Source of the DNA: Halobaculum sp. CBA1158
GTDB lineage: Archaea; Halobacteriota; Halobacteria; Halobacteriales; Haloferacaceae
DNA length: 64,000 nt
Assembly (NCBI RefSeq): GCF_021431925.1
Contig: NZ_CP090371.1
Location: 1-64,000, forward strand
Direction: 5' to 3'
The notes beneath the pieces are model-generated. The model was not told the DNA's origin. It saw only the letters and a list, made by a program, of their open reading frames with translations, and made no database searches. Below are positions 27,430-36,594 of the stretch, piece by piece. How positions within the stretch are numbered: the first letter of the stretch is position 1; each line of letters begins with the position of its first letter. Made by a program: the position numbers and the translations under genes.

Positions 27430-29382
27430 TGCCCGATGTTCGGAGATGATCTCGTCGACCATCGCCTCCGTCTGCTCGCGCTCGCGCTCGGCGGCGCGGC
27501 GTTCCCAGTCGTCGATCACGTCCTCCACGTCGCTCTCGCGGGCGACTGCGAGTTCGTCGACCTCCTGGATCGCCACGTCGTCGGCGGGACCGACGGGGAT
27601 CTCGTGGTCGAACAGCACCTCTCGGGCGACGTCGGAGAGCCCGCCCGTCCGCAACACGACGCGGGGCTCGGTCTCGGCGAGGCGTTCGGCGGTCGCCTGC
27701 CCGGCTCCGGAGGCGTCACGGAGGTACACCACGTCGCCGGCGGCGAGTCCGTACTGCTCGTCGGCCCGGCGGATCGCCCGCTTGGTGAACTGATCGACGG
27801 TCTTCACGGACACGAGGTCTCGGCCCTTCGAGACCTCCGCGAAGTCGTCGTGGTCGAGCTTCCACAGCGTCTTGAGCCGCGCGAGCTTCTCCTCGAGTTC
27901 CTCGACGGTCTCCTCGGCCTCGTCGCGCTCGCGCTCCAGTCGGTCGTTCTCCCGGCGAATCCGGGTGACCTCGCGGTCGCGGCGGGCCTCCATGCGCTCC
28001 TCGCGGCGGGCGTCCGACAGCTCCGTCTCCAGTTCGTCGATCCTGTCGTCCTTCCGCTCGATCGTCTCCTTCAGGTCCGCGACGTGCTCGTCGAGCCGCT
28101 CGACCTGCTCCTCCAGGTCGCGGATCCGCTTTTCCTCGTCGGTGAGTTCGCGCGGCTCGGGTCCCGACTCCTCGTCGTCCTCGCCGTCGTCGTCCCGCAG
28201 GTCCGACAGCGCCCCCTCGACTGACTGCTCGTCGGCGACGACCCTGGCGATCACCTCCGCGCGGTCGACGCCGGCGGGGATCTGCCGACCGATGCGCTCG
28301 AACTGGTCGGCGTGGTCGTCGACCGCGAACAGCGCCGCGGCCAGCGCGTCGCGCTCGTGGTCGTTGTCGTACGCCTCCTCGCGGGTCCTGTGGAGCTTCT
28401 CGTCGATCGGGAGGTCCGACTCGGGCGTCCAGCCGGCGGCGTCGAAGCTCCGACGGAACGTCTCGACCGTCTCGGGCATCGGCGTCACGTCGGCGGCGAC
28501 GATGACCGGTCGCCCGCGCTCGATCAGCCACTCGATCACCGCGGCGGTGTCGGCGGTCCTGGTGGAGAACACGTCGAAGACGGTGCCGTCGAGCCCCACG
28601 ACGGCGGCGGCGGTGGTCGTCCCCGGGTCGATCCCGACGACGACGCGGTCGCGGCGCTTCACCAGCGGCTCGAACTCGATCCCGTCGCGTCGCTCGCGGT
28701 CGATCTCGACGCGGGTGTCTCCCCCGCGACCCGCGCTTACCGGAATGTCCTGGGGGCGTGCCTCCACGGAGAAGACGGCGTTCTGGTAGCCGCCGTACTT
28801 CTCCGTGATGTCGACCTCGTAGTCGAGCCCCGCGTCGTCCAGTTCGGACTCGACCTCGCGAGCGCGGCGCTTCACGTTCCCGTGGATCCGGCGGGTGTAG
28901 CGGTCCTGGCTCCAGCCGCCCTTGCCCGTCGAGCGACCCCTGGACACCTTCACGGTCGTCGTGTTCGTGAAAGCGGACACCTCGTAGCCGACGTTCGCGG
29001 CCGCGAGGCGGGCGCTGGCCTCCGCCTCCTTCATCGGCTTCTTGCCGTACGGGACGCCGTGGCGGGCGGCGACTCGTGAGAGCGGCTCGGGTCGCTCGTC
29101 TCCGGTCACCTGCACCAGCGCCGTGCCGTGGGGGAGCGCGCGGAGGAATCGCACGAGCGCGTCCTTGTCGGCCGCGAGTTCGTAGGCGTTGTCGGTGGCG
29201 ACGATGGCGGGCTCCTCGTCCTCGATGCGCCGGCGGAGCTTCCGGTGTGAGACCACGTCCCGCTCGAACGACTCGCCGTCGAAGACGACGAGCGCGTAAG
29301 AGGGCGCGTCGCCCCGGATGTCACCGCTTTGGATGTCGACTCCGAACACGAGGGAGTCGAGCGCGCTCGTCCGGGCGTTCAC
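27409..29382 (-). CDS. DUF460 protein, predicted RNase H-like nuclease with coiled coil
   Basis: 657 residues from GTG 29382, with a TATA-like GAGTTTTTC about 30 bp upstream. Two RNase H-fold segments are visible: the first with FGVDIQSGDIRG near the N-terminus, the second VVVGIDPGTTTAAAVVGLDG around 245-265, followed by VIVAADVTPMP and an HERDALAAALFA motif. An acidic linker and a coiled coil of about 110 residues (RDLEEQVERLDEHVADLKET onward) follow, then a C-terminal domain. This is the archaeal COG2433 family. Nuclease activity is predicted from the fold; substrate unknown. Confidence 0.82.
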   Translation of the reverse strand: MNARTSALDSLVFGVDIQSGDIRGDAPSYALVVFDGESFERDVVSHRKLRRRIEDEEPAIVATDNAYELAADKDALVRFLRALPHGTALVQVTGDERPEPLSRVAARHGVPYGKKPMKEAEASARLAAANVGYEVSAFTNTTTVKVSRGRSTGKGGWSQDRYTRRIHGNVKRRAREVESELDDAGLDYEVDITEKYGGYQNAVFSVEARPQDIPVSAGRGGDTRVEIDRERRDGIEFEPLVKRRDRVVVGIDPGTTTAAAVVGLDGTVFDVFSTRTADTAAVIEWLIERGRPVIVAADVTPMPETVETFRRSFDAAGWTPESDLPIDEKLHRTREEAYDNDHERDALAAALFAVDDHADQFERIGRQIPAGVDRAEVIARVVADEQSVEGALSDLRDDDGEDDEESGPEPRELTDEEKRIRDLEEQVERLDEHVADLKETIERKDDRIDELETELSDARREERMEARRDREVTRIRRENDRLERERDEAEETVEELEEKLARLKTLWKLDHDDFAEVSKGRDLVSVKTVDQFTKRAIRRADEQYGLAAGDVVYLRDASGAGQATAERLAETEPRVVLRTGGLSDVAREVLFDHEIPVGPADDVAIQEVDELAVARESDVEDVIDDWERRAAEREREQTEAMVDEIISEHRAGEAERT

Positions 29383-29433
29383 GAACCGGCATTGGCGGTT
29401 GACGGTGAAAAACTCCGCGCCGGGACCGTCGTG

Positions 29434-29898
29434 TCACCGATCCGCACGCGCCGCTCGCTGGAGACGGCGAGAGTCGTCGACCGCGGCTCGAATCGCCGCT
29501 TCGAGCCGTTGGAACGTCCCCGATCGTCCCTTTTCGACGTACGCGTCGGCGACCGTCCACGCCGCGTCCGCGAGTGCCCACGGCGGCGCGCCCGTCGCGA
29601 GTACGACTGGCGCGCGCAGGCCGAGCCACGCCGCCCGACGGATCGCCGACTCGCCACCGACGCCAGGATCGATCACCACGCAGTCGGGCGGCCGCCTGGT
29701 CGCATCCGTCGGCGCGTCGCCGGCGTCGGCCACCGCTTCGACGGCCATCGCTTCACGTCCCAACAGCGCCGTCGCGGCCGACCGGAAGCTGTCGTTCGGA
29801 TCGACCAGCAGGACCCCGATCCGGTCACAGTCGGGAGCGGGCACTTCCCGGGCGGATCTCTCCCGCGTCGCCGTGTCCTCCGACGTGATTGCGGCCAT
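29434..29898 (-). CDS. Stand-alone response-regulator receiver protein
   Basis: 154 residues with a divergent CheY-like fold. Acidic residues are in VLLVDPNDSFR, the probable phospho-acceptor Asp in CVVIDPGVGG, VLATG has the conserved Thr, and VEKGR holds the Lys. There is no output domain and no adjacent histidine kinase. ATG 29898, with TATA-like CCGTTAAGC about 25 bp upstream. The signal and target are unknown. Confidence 0.65.
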   Translation of the reverse strand: MAAITSEDTATRERSAREVPAPDCDRIGVLLVDPNDSFRSAATALLGREAMAVEAVADAGDAPTDATRRPPDCVVIDPGVGGESAIRRAAWLGLRAPVVLATGAPPWALADAAWTVADAYVEKGRSGTFQRLEAAIRAAVDDSRRLQRAARADR

Positions 29899-30049
29899 CG
29901 TCTGTCCGTTCGGCCTCGCTCGCTTAACGGATGCTATGACCCGAGTGTACCGGTGGATACGGCTACGTATCGCTCGGGGGTCCGCTGATGACAGATCGGT
30001 GGACAGGGTCTCCGCGGGTCGGTCCCGGCGTCAGCCGGCCGCTGAACGC

Positions 30050-30985
30050 TCACTCGTCGTCGGCGTCGGGGAACGGGACCTCGATCTCCTCGCCGTCGTC
30101 GGGCAGGAACGCCTCGCCGTCGAACGCCTCCGCGGCCTCCCGCTCCAGTTCGTGCGCCCGGCCGGCGTACCGCGAGGAGAGGTGCGTGAGCGCGAGTCGC
30201 TTCGCCTCGGCGCGGTCGGCGACCTCGGCGGCCTCTCGCGCCGTCGAGTGGGCGGTCTTGCGCGCGCGGTCGACCGCCTCGTGGAGGAACGTCGCATCGT
30301 GGACGAGTAGGTCGGCGTTCTCGGCGGCCTCGACGGTCGCCTCCACCGGGCGGGTGTCGCCGGTGTAGACGACCCGGCGGCCGGGCCGCGGCGGGCCGAC
30401 GACCTCCTCCGGGTCGACGACGCGCCCGTCGTCCAACTCGATCGTCTCCCCCGCGTGGAGCCTCCCGTACGCCGGCCCGGGCGGGATCCCCAGTTCCGCT
30501 TCGGCCTTCTCGCGGTCGAACCGGCCCTTGCGGTCGGCCTCGACGAGCGCGTAGCCGACCGAGGAGGTGCGGTGGTTCGTCTCGAAGGCCCGAACCTCGT
30601 ACTCCTCGCGGTCGAGCGCGACCGCGCCGGGGCGGACCTCGCGGACGGTGACCGGAAACCCGGGGTCGTGGCCGACCGCGTGCACCAGTTCCGTGAGGTG
30701 GCGTTTCGAACCGGGCGGGCCGTGGATCGCCAGCGGCTCCTCTCGGTCGTTGAAATCGAGGCTCTGGACGAGCCCGGGGATGCCGAGCACGTGGTCGCCG
30801 TGGAGGTGCGAGACGAACAGGTGCGAGAGTCCGAAGCCGGTCCCGAAGCGCATCATCTGCCGCTGGGTGCCCTCCCCGCAGTCGAACAGGAACTCGTCGC
30901 CCTCGCGGTTCAGGTGGACCGCGCTGGGGGCGCGCGACACCGTCGGCACCGCGCCGCTCGTGCCGAGGAAGGTGACCCGGATCAT
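30050..30985 (-). CDS. rnz: Ribonuclease Z (tRNA 3' processing)
   Basis: Metallo-beta-lactamase-fold endonuclease that cuts tRNA 3' trailers. 311 aa from ATG 30985: MIRVTFLGTSGAVPT, then SHLHGDH with metal ligands His60, His62, Asp64 and His65. The tRNase exosite region (TELVHAVGHDPGFPV) and further ligands in TGDTRPV, LLVHDATF and ALTHLSSRY complete it. A TATA-like GTTTCACC lies upstream. It diverges from the DUF4382 lipoprotein gene. Confidence 0.95.
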   Translation of the reverse strand: MIRVTFLGTSGAVPTVSRAPSAVHLNREGDEFLFDCGEGTQRQMMRFGTGFGLSHLFVSHLHGDHVLGIPGLVQSLDFNDREEPLAIHGPPGSKRHLTELVHAVGHDPGFPVTVREVRPGAVALDREEYEVRAFETNHRTSSVGYALVEADRKGRFDREKAEAELGIPPGPAYGRLHAGETIELDDGRVVDPEEVVGPPRPGRRVVYTGDTRPVEATVEAAENADLLVHDATFLHEAVDRARKTAHSTAREAAEVADRAEAKRLALTHLSSRYAGRAHELEREAAEAFDGEAFLPDDGEEIEVPFPDADDE

Positions 30986-31194
30986 ACGCGGGAGTGACGG
31001 GGCCGACGGTGAAACGCTGTCGAAGCGCCTCCGACCGCGGCCGCGATACCGCCCCCGAACCCCTGGGTCGACTCCCCCCGAGGACGACCGCGTCGATCGC
31101 GACTGAATCCGACGCCGTCTCGGGATTAATCCGGATGAATCCCGCTTTGCGGCCGGTTCGGTATATGCCGACGCGGTTCGTGTGATCGGGTGTA

Positions 31195-32880
31195 ATGTCA
31201 CGACACACGACGGGATGGGCGGCCGTTGCGGCGGCCCTGATGCTCGTCCTCGCCGGCTGCGCCGGCGGCGTCCCCGGGGGCTCCTCCGGAACGGACGCCG
31301 GCACCGCCGGCGGCGACGACGGGGGAACTGTGAACTTCTACATCAGCGACCAGCAGAACGCGATCGACCAGTTCGAGCACCTGAACGTCACGATCACCGA
31401 GGTCACGCTCGTCAGAGCCGACGACGGTGACGGCGAAGACGCCGACGGCGACGCAGAGACCGACGAGCCGACCGAGACGACTGAGCCGACCGAGACGACT
31501 GAGCCGACTGAGACGGTAACCACCGCGTCGACCGAGACGCCCGAGTCCGACGACGACGAAGGCGAGCAGGTCACCTACGAGGTCGACAACGTGACCGTCG
31601 ACCTGACCGAGTTGCAGGGCGCGAACGCCTCGCGGCTGGGCTCGATCCCCGCCCCGAACGGCACGTACACGAAGGTGTTCGTCGAGATCGACGCGGTCGA
31701 GGGCACCCTCACCGACGGCTCCTCGGCGGACGTGAAGCTGCCGTCGAACAAGCTCCGACTGAACACGGAGTTCACCGTCGGAAACGGCGAGGAGGTCGAC
31801 TTCGTGTTCGACGTGACCGTGTTCGAGCGCGGGAACCAGGGGTACATCCTGCGCCCCGTCGCCGGCGAGTCCGGCACGGGTGACGACGTCGAAATCCGCG
31901 ACGTGGACGACCGTGACGACCGCGGCGACGACCGCGGGAACGCGGGCGACCGCGGCAACGACGACGAGAGCGAGACGGACGACGACGAGAGCGAGACGGA
32001 CGACGGCGACAGCGCGTCCGACTCCGGTCAGTCGTCGATGAACTTCTACCTCAGCGACGAGGAGAACGCCATGGGAGACTTCGCCCACCTCAACGTCACC
32101 GTGACGAAGGTCGGGCTGCGGACCGCCGGCAACGACACCGGCTGGGTCGAGAAGGACGTCGACGACCGCACGGTCGACCTGACGACGCTGCCGGGCGCGA
32201 ACGCGACGAGGCTCGGCACCTTCGGCGTCGAGAACGGCACGTACACGAAGGTGTTCGTCTACGTCGACGGCATCGACGCGACGCTGGAGAACGGCGACTC
32301 GGCGAACGTGAAGCTGCCGTCGAACAAGCTCCAACTGAACACGGAGTTCACCGTCGGCGACGGCGAGGAGGTCGACTTCGTCTACGACATGTCCGTGTTC
32401 AAAGCCGGCAACTCGGGCAAGTACATCCTCAAGCCGGTCGTGAGCGAATCCGGCACGGCCGACCAGGTCGACATCGAGGACGTCGACGAGAACGCGGACG
32501 AGGACGCGGAGGGCGCTGACGACGACGCTGACGACGCCGCTGACGACGCCGCCGACGAACCGGGCCTGAACGCCTCGTTCGTCGGGAACGTCACCGCCGG
32601 CGAGAACGCGACCGTCGAGGTGACGCGCAACGGCTCGGCCGTCGGGAACGCGACCGTCGAGGTCGTCCAAGAGGTCGACAGCGAGGAGTCGACCGGGACG
32701 TACAGCACAGACGCGGACGGAACGGTCACGTTCCCGGTCGACGCCAACGCGACCGAGTTGACCGTCGAGGTGAACGCCGACGGCGACGAGGCAGAGTTGG
32801 AGCGTGAGTTCGAGTCGACCGGCGGCGACGAGGCCGACGACGAGGACGACTCCGCGGCGCTGCGCGCCCCCGCAGTCTGA
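31195..32880 (+). CDS. DUF4382 lipoprotein with duplicated domain
   Basis: 561-residue exported protein. The lipobox LVLAGC puts the lipid anchor on Cys22. Two DUF4382 domains, about 42-230 and about 280-435, begin NFYISDQQNAIDQFEHLNVT and NFYLSDEENAMGDFAHLNVT and share long near-identical stretches (VKLPSNKL.LNTEFTVG). The first contains a Thr/Glu/Pro repeat (EPTETTEPTET), a likely glycosylated linker. A C-terminal Ig-like region (VEVTRNGSAVGNATVEV) ends in 'DSAALRAPAV'. ATG follows a TATA-like GGTATATGCC. Function unknown; surface-exposed. Confidence 0.8.
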   Translation: MSRHTTGWAAVAAALMLVLAGCAGGVPGGSSGTDAGTAGGDDGGTVNFYISDQQNAIDQFEHLNVTITEVTLVRADDGDGEDADGDAETDEPTETTEPTETTEPTETVTTASTETPESDDDEGEQVTYEVDNVTVDLTELQGANASRLGSIPAPNGTYTKVFVEIDAVEGTLTDGSSADVKLPSNKLRLNTEFTVGNGEEVDFVFDVTVFERGNQGYILRPVAGESGTGDDVEIRDVDDRDDRGDDRGNAGDRGNDDESETDDDESETDDGDSASDSGQSSMNFYLSDEENAMGDFAHLNVTVTKVGLRTAGNDTGWVEKDVDDRTVDLTTLPGANATRLGTFGVENGTYTKVFVYVDGIDATLENGDSANVKLPSNKLQLNTEFTVGDGEEVDFVYDMSVFKAGNSGKYILKPVVSESGTADQVDIEDVDENADEDAEGADDDADDAADDAADEPGLNASFVGNVTAGENATVEVTRNGSAVGNATVEVVQEVDSEESTGTYSTDADGTVTFPVDANATELTVEVNADGDEAELEREFESTGGDEADDEDDSAALRAPAV

Positions 32881-33012
32881 CCGGCGATCCTCGATCAACG
32901 ATCGGGCAGTACGGCAACGATTGCGCCGGGTTTCGCCGGCTTTCACCGACTGGGAACTGGGTCTCGCTTATACCGGGATGGCCGTCCAATTCGCATCTGT
33001 GAGGTGAGACCC

Positions 33013-33537
33013 ATGGCATACTCGGAAACCAACCCGCTGGCCGAGGACTTCGGCTTCGACGTCGGTGGACCGCTCGCCGCGTACTGGATCGCCCTGCTCC
33101 GTGTCATCACGGGCTGGTGGTTCTTCCACGCGGGCGTGACGAAGCTCATCGAGGACGGCCTGAGCTTCACGTACGGCACGACGTACATGCAGGGGATGAC
33201 CGGCACGGCCCTGGGCCCGATTCCGGTGTGGATGGGCAACAACCTCGCGTGGCTCATCGAGCCGGGGGTCCCCCTGTTCGAGACGCTCATCGGACTGGCG
33301 CTCATCGCCGGCGCGTTCGTCCGGCTTGCGGCCTTCGGCGGGGTCGTCTTCATGACCCTGTTCTGGGTCGGCAACGCCGGCTTCGGGAACGGCCTCGTCA
33401 ACAGCGACCTGATGGGGCTGCTCCTGTTCGCCACGATGATGGTGTTCGCGGCCGGCCGCTACTACGGCCTCGACGCCGTCATCGAGCGCCTCGACGTGGT
33501 GAACCGCTACCCCAGACTCCGCTACCTGCTCGGTTAA
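33013..33537 (+). CDS. DoxX family membrane protein
   Basis: 174 residues, ATG 33013. It has four hydrophobic helices with RVITGWWFFHAGVTKL near the first and LIGLALIAGAFVRLAAFGGV in the middle, the DoxX/DoxD pattern (thiosulfate:quinone oxidoreductase small subunit and relatives). Unlike most genes here it has a Shine-Dalgarno-like GAGGTGA 6 bp before the start, besides a TATA-like CGCTTATAC about 40 bp upstream. The next gene encodes a two-helix protein, likely its partner. Quinone-linked redox work is inferred from the family only. Confidence 0.82.
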   Translation: MAYSETNPLAEDFGFDVGGPLAAYWIALLRVITGWWFFHAGVTKLIEDGLSFTYGTTYMQGMTGTALGPIPVWMGNNLAWLIEPGVPLFETLIGLALIAGAFVRLAAFGGVVFMTLFWVGNAGFGNGLVNSDLMGLLLFATMMVFAAGRYYGLDAVIERLDVVNRYPRLRYLLG

Positions 33538-33551
33538 CGAGGTGAACACGA

Positions 33552-33842
33552 ATGCAAGAATTCGACATCGTCGACACGATCGCGACGGGCTTCGCCGCGG
33601 CCCTGATGCTGCTGGGCATCGTCGGCCTCGGCGTCGTGGAACTGCTCGCGGGACGGCCGTACAGCCCCGTCCCGCTCACCAACGAGGCGGGCGACGTGAT
33701 CGCGACGCCCGCGGTCGACCCGACGCTCCGGACCGGGCTGGTCCTGCTCGGCCTCGCGGTGCTTTTCGCGTGGGGCCTCTACCGGGCCACCGTGACTCCG
33801 GGAGCCCCCGACCGGACGCCTCGCGAGGTCACGGCCGACTGA
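33552..33842 (+). CDS. Small two-helix membrane protein, DoxX partner
   Basis: 96 residues: MQEFDIVDTIATGFAAALML starts the first membrane helix, a short loop faces outside, and RTGLVLLGLAVLFAWGLYRA forms the second. It lies 14 bp after the DoxX gene, has its own GAGGTG ribosome site, and is probably cotranscribed. No known domain recognised. Its stop-codon region is duplicated in the DNA just downstream (33871-33898). Confidence 0.7.
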   Translation: MQEFDIVDTIATGFAAALMLLGIVGLGVVELLAGRPYSPVPLTNEAGDVIATPAVDPTLRTGLVLLGLAVLFAWGLYRATVTPGAPDRTPREVTAD

Positions 33843-34143
33843 GGGTCGCGGCCGACCGACGGTCGCGGCCACGGCCAACTGAGGGTCACGGCCGACCGGG
33901 GTTGCGTCAGTCAGATCGGCTCCGATCGAACGGCGAGCACGCGCCGACCACGCGTCGATAACGCATCGACCGTGCGGCACCACCGACCCGCCTGGCGGGT
34001 CGCAGTCGCTGTCTTCGCCCCGTTTCGTTTCGTTCCGTTCCGTTTTGTTCCGGTTCGGCTCGCTTCGCTCTCGCCGCGAGCGTCGGGATCCGTGCGAGCG
34101 ACAACGGCAGGGTTCAAGCCCGCCCGCCCGCTACCGTCCGGTA
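33843..34143. other. 301-bp gap with short repeats, no gene
   Basis: A 28-bp segment covering the end of the preceding gene (33831-33858) is repeated at 33871-33898 with 2 mismatches. A TTCGT/TTCCG pentamer run spans about 34022-34056. A hairpin CGGC/GCCG with loop TCGCTTCGCTCTC is at 34056-34076. The rfcC promoter is probably the AGGGTTCAAGC about 30 bp before its ATG. Confidence 0.5.
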
Positions 34144-35193
34144 ATGGACGGCCCGCTGTGGACGGACACGCACGCCCCCGCGCTCGCGGACCTCCCGCAG
34201 GAGGACGTGCGCGAGCGGCTCTCGCGGGCGGTGGACGAGCCGATGAACCTCGTGGTGCAGGGCCCGCCGGGGTCGGGTAAGACCGCCGCCGTGCGCGCGC
34301 TCGCCGGGGCGGCCCACGACGACCCGGACAACGACCTCATCGAGGTCAACGTCGCGGACTTCTTCGGCCGCAGCAAAAAGGAGATCCGCGAGGACCCACG
34401 CTTCGCCTCGTTCCTCGAGGGCCGGAGTCGGATGGCGAAACGCGACATGATCAACCGCGTGCTCAAGGAGTCGGCGGCGAACGCGCCGATGTCTGGCACG
34501 TACAAGACGGTCCTGCTCGACAACGCCGAGGCGATCCGCGAGGACTTCCAGCAGGCGCTGCGGCGCGTGATGGAGCAGTACCACCGCACGACGCAGTTCG
34601 TCGTCGCGACGCGCCAGCCGGCGAAGCTCATCCCGCCGATCCGATCGCGGTGTTTCCCGGTGCCGGTGCGCGCGCCGACGACCGACGAGACGATCGAGGT
34701 CCTCCGGGGGATCTGCGAGGCCGAGGGCGTCGAGCACGACCACGACGGCCTGGAGTTCGTCGCCAGCGCCGCCGGCGGCGACCTTCGGCAGGCCGTTCTC
34801 TCCGCACAGACCACGGCCGTCGAGCACGACGAGGTGACGATGAACGCCGCCTACGAGACGCTCGGCGAGGTCGGCACCGACGAGGAGGTCCTCTCGGCGC
34901 TGGAGGCGGCCCAGGCGGGGCAACTGAAGGACGCCCGCTCGACGCTCGACGACCTGCTCCACGACGACGGCTACGAGGGGGGCGACCTGCTCCGTGAGGT
35001 GCTGCGCGTCGCGCGCTCGAAGTCCGACGCCTCGCCCGAGTCGGTCGCCCGGCTCCACGCGCTGGCGGGCGAGGTCGACCTCGACCTCGTCGACGGGAGC
35101 GACGACCGGATCCACCTCACGCACCTGCTCGCGGCGTGGGGCGCGCGGCGGACGACGACCGAGACGACCCTTCACGACCCTGTGGACGCGTGA
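34144..35193 (+). CDS. rfcC: Replication factor C small subunit (RfcC type)
   Basis: AAA+ clamp-loader subunit that helps place PCNA on DNA. 349 aa, Walker A GPPGSGKT (40-47). The Walker B is LLDNAE in place of the usual DEAD/DExx, so it may bind but not hydrolyse ATP. An arginine-finger segment IRSRCFP (SRC) follows. FFGRSKKEIREDPRFASFL is an insertion I know from halophilic RfcC. It overlaps the downstream archaetidylserine decarboxylase gene by GTGA. Confidence 0.92.
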   Translation: MDGPLWTDTHAPALADLPQEDVRERLSRAVDEPMNLVVQGPPGSGKTAAVRALAGAAHDDPDNDLIEVNVADFFGRSKKEIREDPRFASFLEGRSRMAKRDMINRVLKESAANAPMSGTYKTVLLDNAEAIREDFQQALRRVMEQYHRTTQFVVATRQPAKLIPPIRSRCFPVPVRAPTTDETIEVLRGICEAEGVEHDHDGLEFVASAAGGDLRQAVLSAQTTAVEHDEVTMNAAYETLGEVGTDEEVLSALEAAQAGQLKDARSTLDDLLHDDGYEGGDLLREVLRVARSKSDASPESVARLHALAGEVDLDLVDGSDDRIHLTHLLAAWGARRTTTETTLHDPVDA

Positions 35194-35945
35194 CTCGTAC
35201 CCCCACCCCCGCGCCGATCGGACTCCCGAATCCCCTTCCCGACCTCGCCCCCGGCAGCGCCCGCCGCGTGGCCGTCCCGGTCGCGCTCGCTGTGCCGTTC
35301 CTGTTCCTCGTGCCGCCGCTCGGACTGGCGCTGCTGGCGCTGGGAGCGTTCTCCGCGTACTTCTACCGCGACCCCGACCGCACCCCCGCGGGCGAGGGGA
35401 TCGTCGCGCCCGCCGACGGCCACGTCTCTGTGATCCGCGAGGACGGCGACCGCGTCCGCGTCGGCGTGTTCATGAGCCCCGTCGACGTGCACGTCTGCCG
35501 CGCTCCGGCCGACGGGACCGTGACGCGGCTCGATCACCGCGGGGCGGCCCACCGACCGGCGTTCGCCAAGGGGTCCGAGCGCAACGAGCGGTTCGAGTAC
35601 GCGCTCCGCGCCGTCGACGGCGAGGGCGACGCGAGCACGACGGCCGATCGCGCCGGCGATGTCGACCGCACCGGCGCGGAGACGACGGCCGCCCGGGACG
35701 GCGACCCGGCCGCCGACGCGACCGCCGTCGTCGACGGCGCGCTCATCGCGGGGTGGTTCGCCCGCCGCATCACCCCCTACGTTTCGCGTGGAGACCGGCT
35801 CGACCGCGGCGACCGACTCGGCTACATCGCGTTCGGGTCGCGCGCCGACGTGGTGCTCCCGCCGGCGTACGACCCCGAGAGCGTCCGCGTGAGCGTCGGC
35901 GAGGCGGTTCGAGCCGGCGAGTCGGTGATCGCGCGCCGCGAGTGA
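35190..35945 (+). CDS. asd: Archaetidylserine decarboxylase proenzyme
   Basis: Makes archaetidylethanolamine; in Haloferax the homologue is needed for archaeosortase-dependent lipid anchoring of S-layer protein. GTG 35190 overlaps the rfcC stop (GTGA), 251 aa. Membrane segment about 27-57, then FYRDPDRTP, IVAPADG and the FGSR motif where the chain cuts before Ser217 to form the pyruvoyl group. A 35-residue acidic insertion (144-180) lies before the last strands. No archaeosortase in the window. Confidence 0.88.
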   Translation: MTRTPTPAPIGLPNPLPDLAPGSARRVAVPVALAVPFLFLVPPLGLALLALGAFSAYFYRDPDRTPAGEGIVAPADGHVSVIREDGDRVRVGVFMSPVDVHVCRAPADGTVTRLDHRGAAHRPAFAKGSERNERFEYALRAVDGEGDASTTADRAGDVDRTGAETTAARDGDPAADATAVVDGALIAGWFARRITPYVSRGDRLDRGDRLGYIAFGSRADVVLPPAYDPESVRVSVGEAVRAGESVIARRE

Positions 35946-36077
35946 GGCGGTCGCGGAAACGACGCCGGCGACCCACCGGCGACCCACCGGCGACTCCACA
36001 CCCCGTCCGCGTTCACTTTCACTCCGCACTCCCGCGGGACCGTCCCGCTTATCCGCGCCAGCGACCCACTCGCGTCC

Positions 36078-36566
36078 ATGCCGGGCAACCCGAAGGGCGA
36101 CCGCCGGGAGCGCGAACTCGTCAACAGGCTCGACGAGGCCGGCTTCGCGGTGATGCGCGCGCCCGCCAGCGGCTCCTCCACCGACCGCGAACTGCCGGAC
36201 GTGCTCGCGGGCGACGCCAGCGCCTTCTACGCCGTCGAGGCGAAGTCCTCCTCGGGCGACCCGATCTACCTCCGGGGCGAGGAGGTGGAGGCGCTCATCT
36301 ACTTCGCGCGCAACTTCGGCGCGTCGCCGAAGATCGGCGTCCGCTTCGACCGCGAGGACTGGTACTTCTTCCACCCCGGGGACCTGTACGTCACCGACGG
36401 CGGAAACTACCGAGTGAAAAAGGAGACCGCCGTCGCCGACGGCGAGACGATCGACGACCTGCTGGCCGCCGGCGACGACACGGAGTCGGACACCAGCGTC
36501 GCGGAGGTGCTCACCGCCGTCGAGCAGGGCGTGCTCTCGGCCGAGGAGGCCGAGGAGATGCTGTAA
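36078..36566 (+). CDS. hjc: Holliday junction resolvase Hjc
   Basis: 162 residues. The nuclease core is [20 protein letters not shown] (catalytic Glu), ELPDVLAG (Asp), and the AVEAKSSSG motif (Glu-X-Lys), as in archaeal Hjc. The C-terminal 45 residues ([13 protein letters not shown] onward) are an acidic extension ending in a helix. TATA-like CGCTTATCC is about 27 bp before the ATG. Resolves four-way junctions during recombination and fork repair. Confidence 0.93.
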   Translation: MPGNPKGDRRERELVNRLDEAGFAVMRAPASGSSTDRELPDVLAGDASAFYAVEAKSSSGDPIYLRGEEVEALIYFARNFGASPKIGVRFDREDWYFFHPGDLYVTDGGNYRVKKETAVADGETIDDLLAAGDDTESDTSVAEVLTAVEQGVLSAEEAEEML

Positions 36567-36594
36567 CCGTATCCCGAATCGGTCGGCGTCCGTC

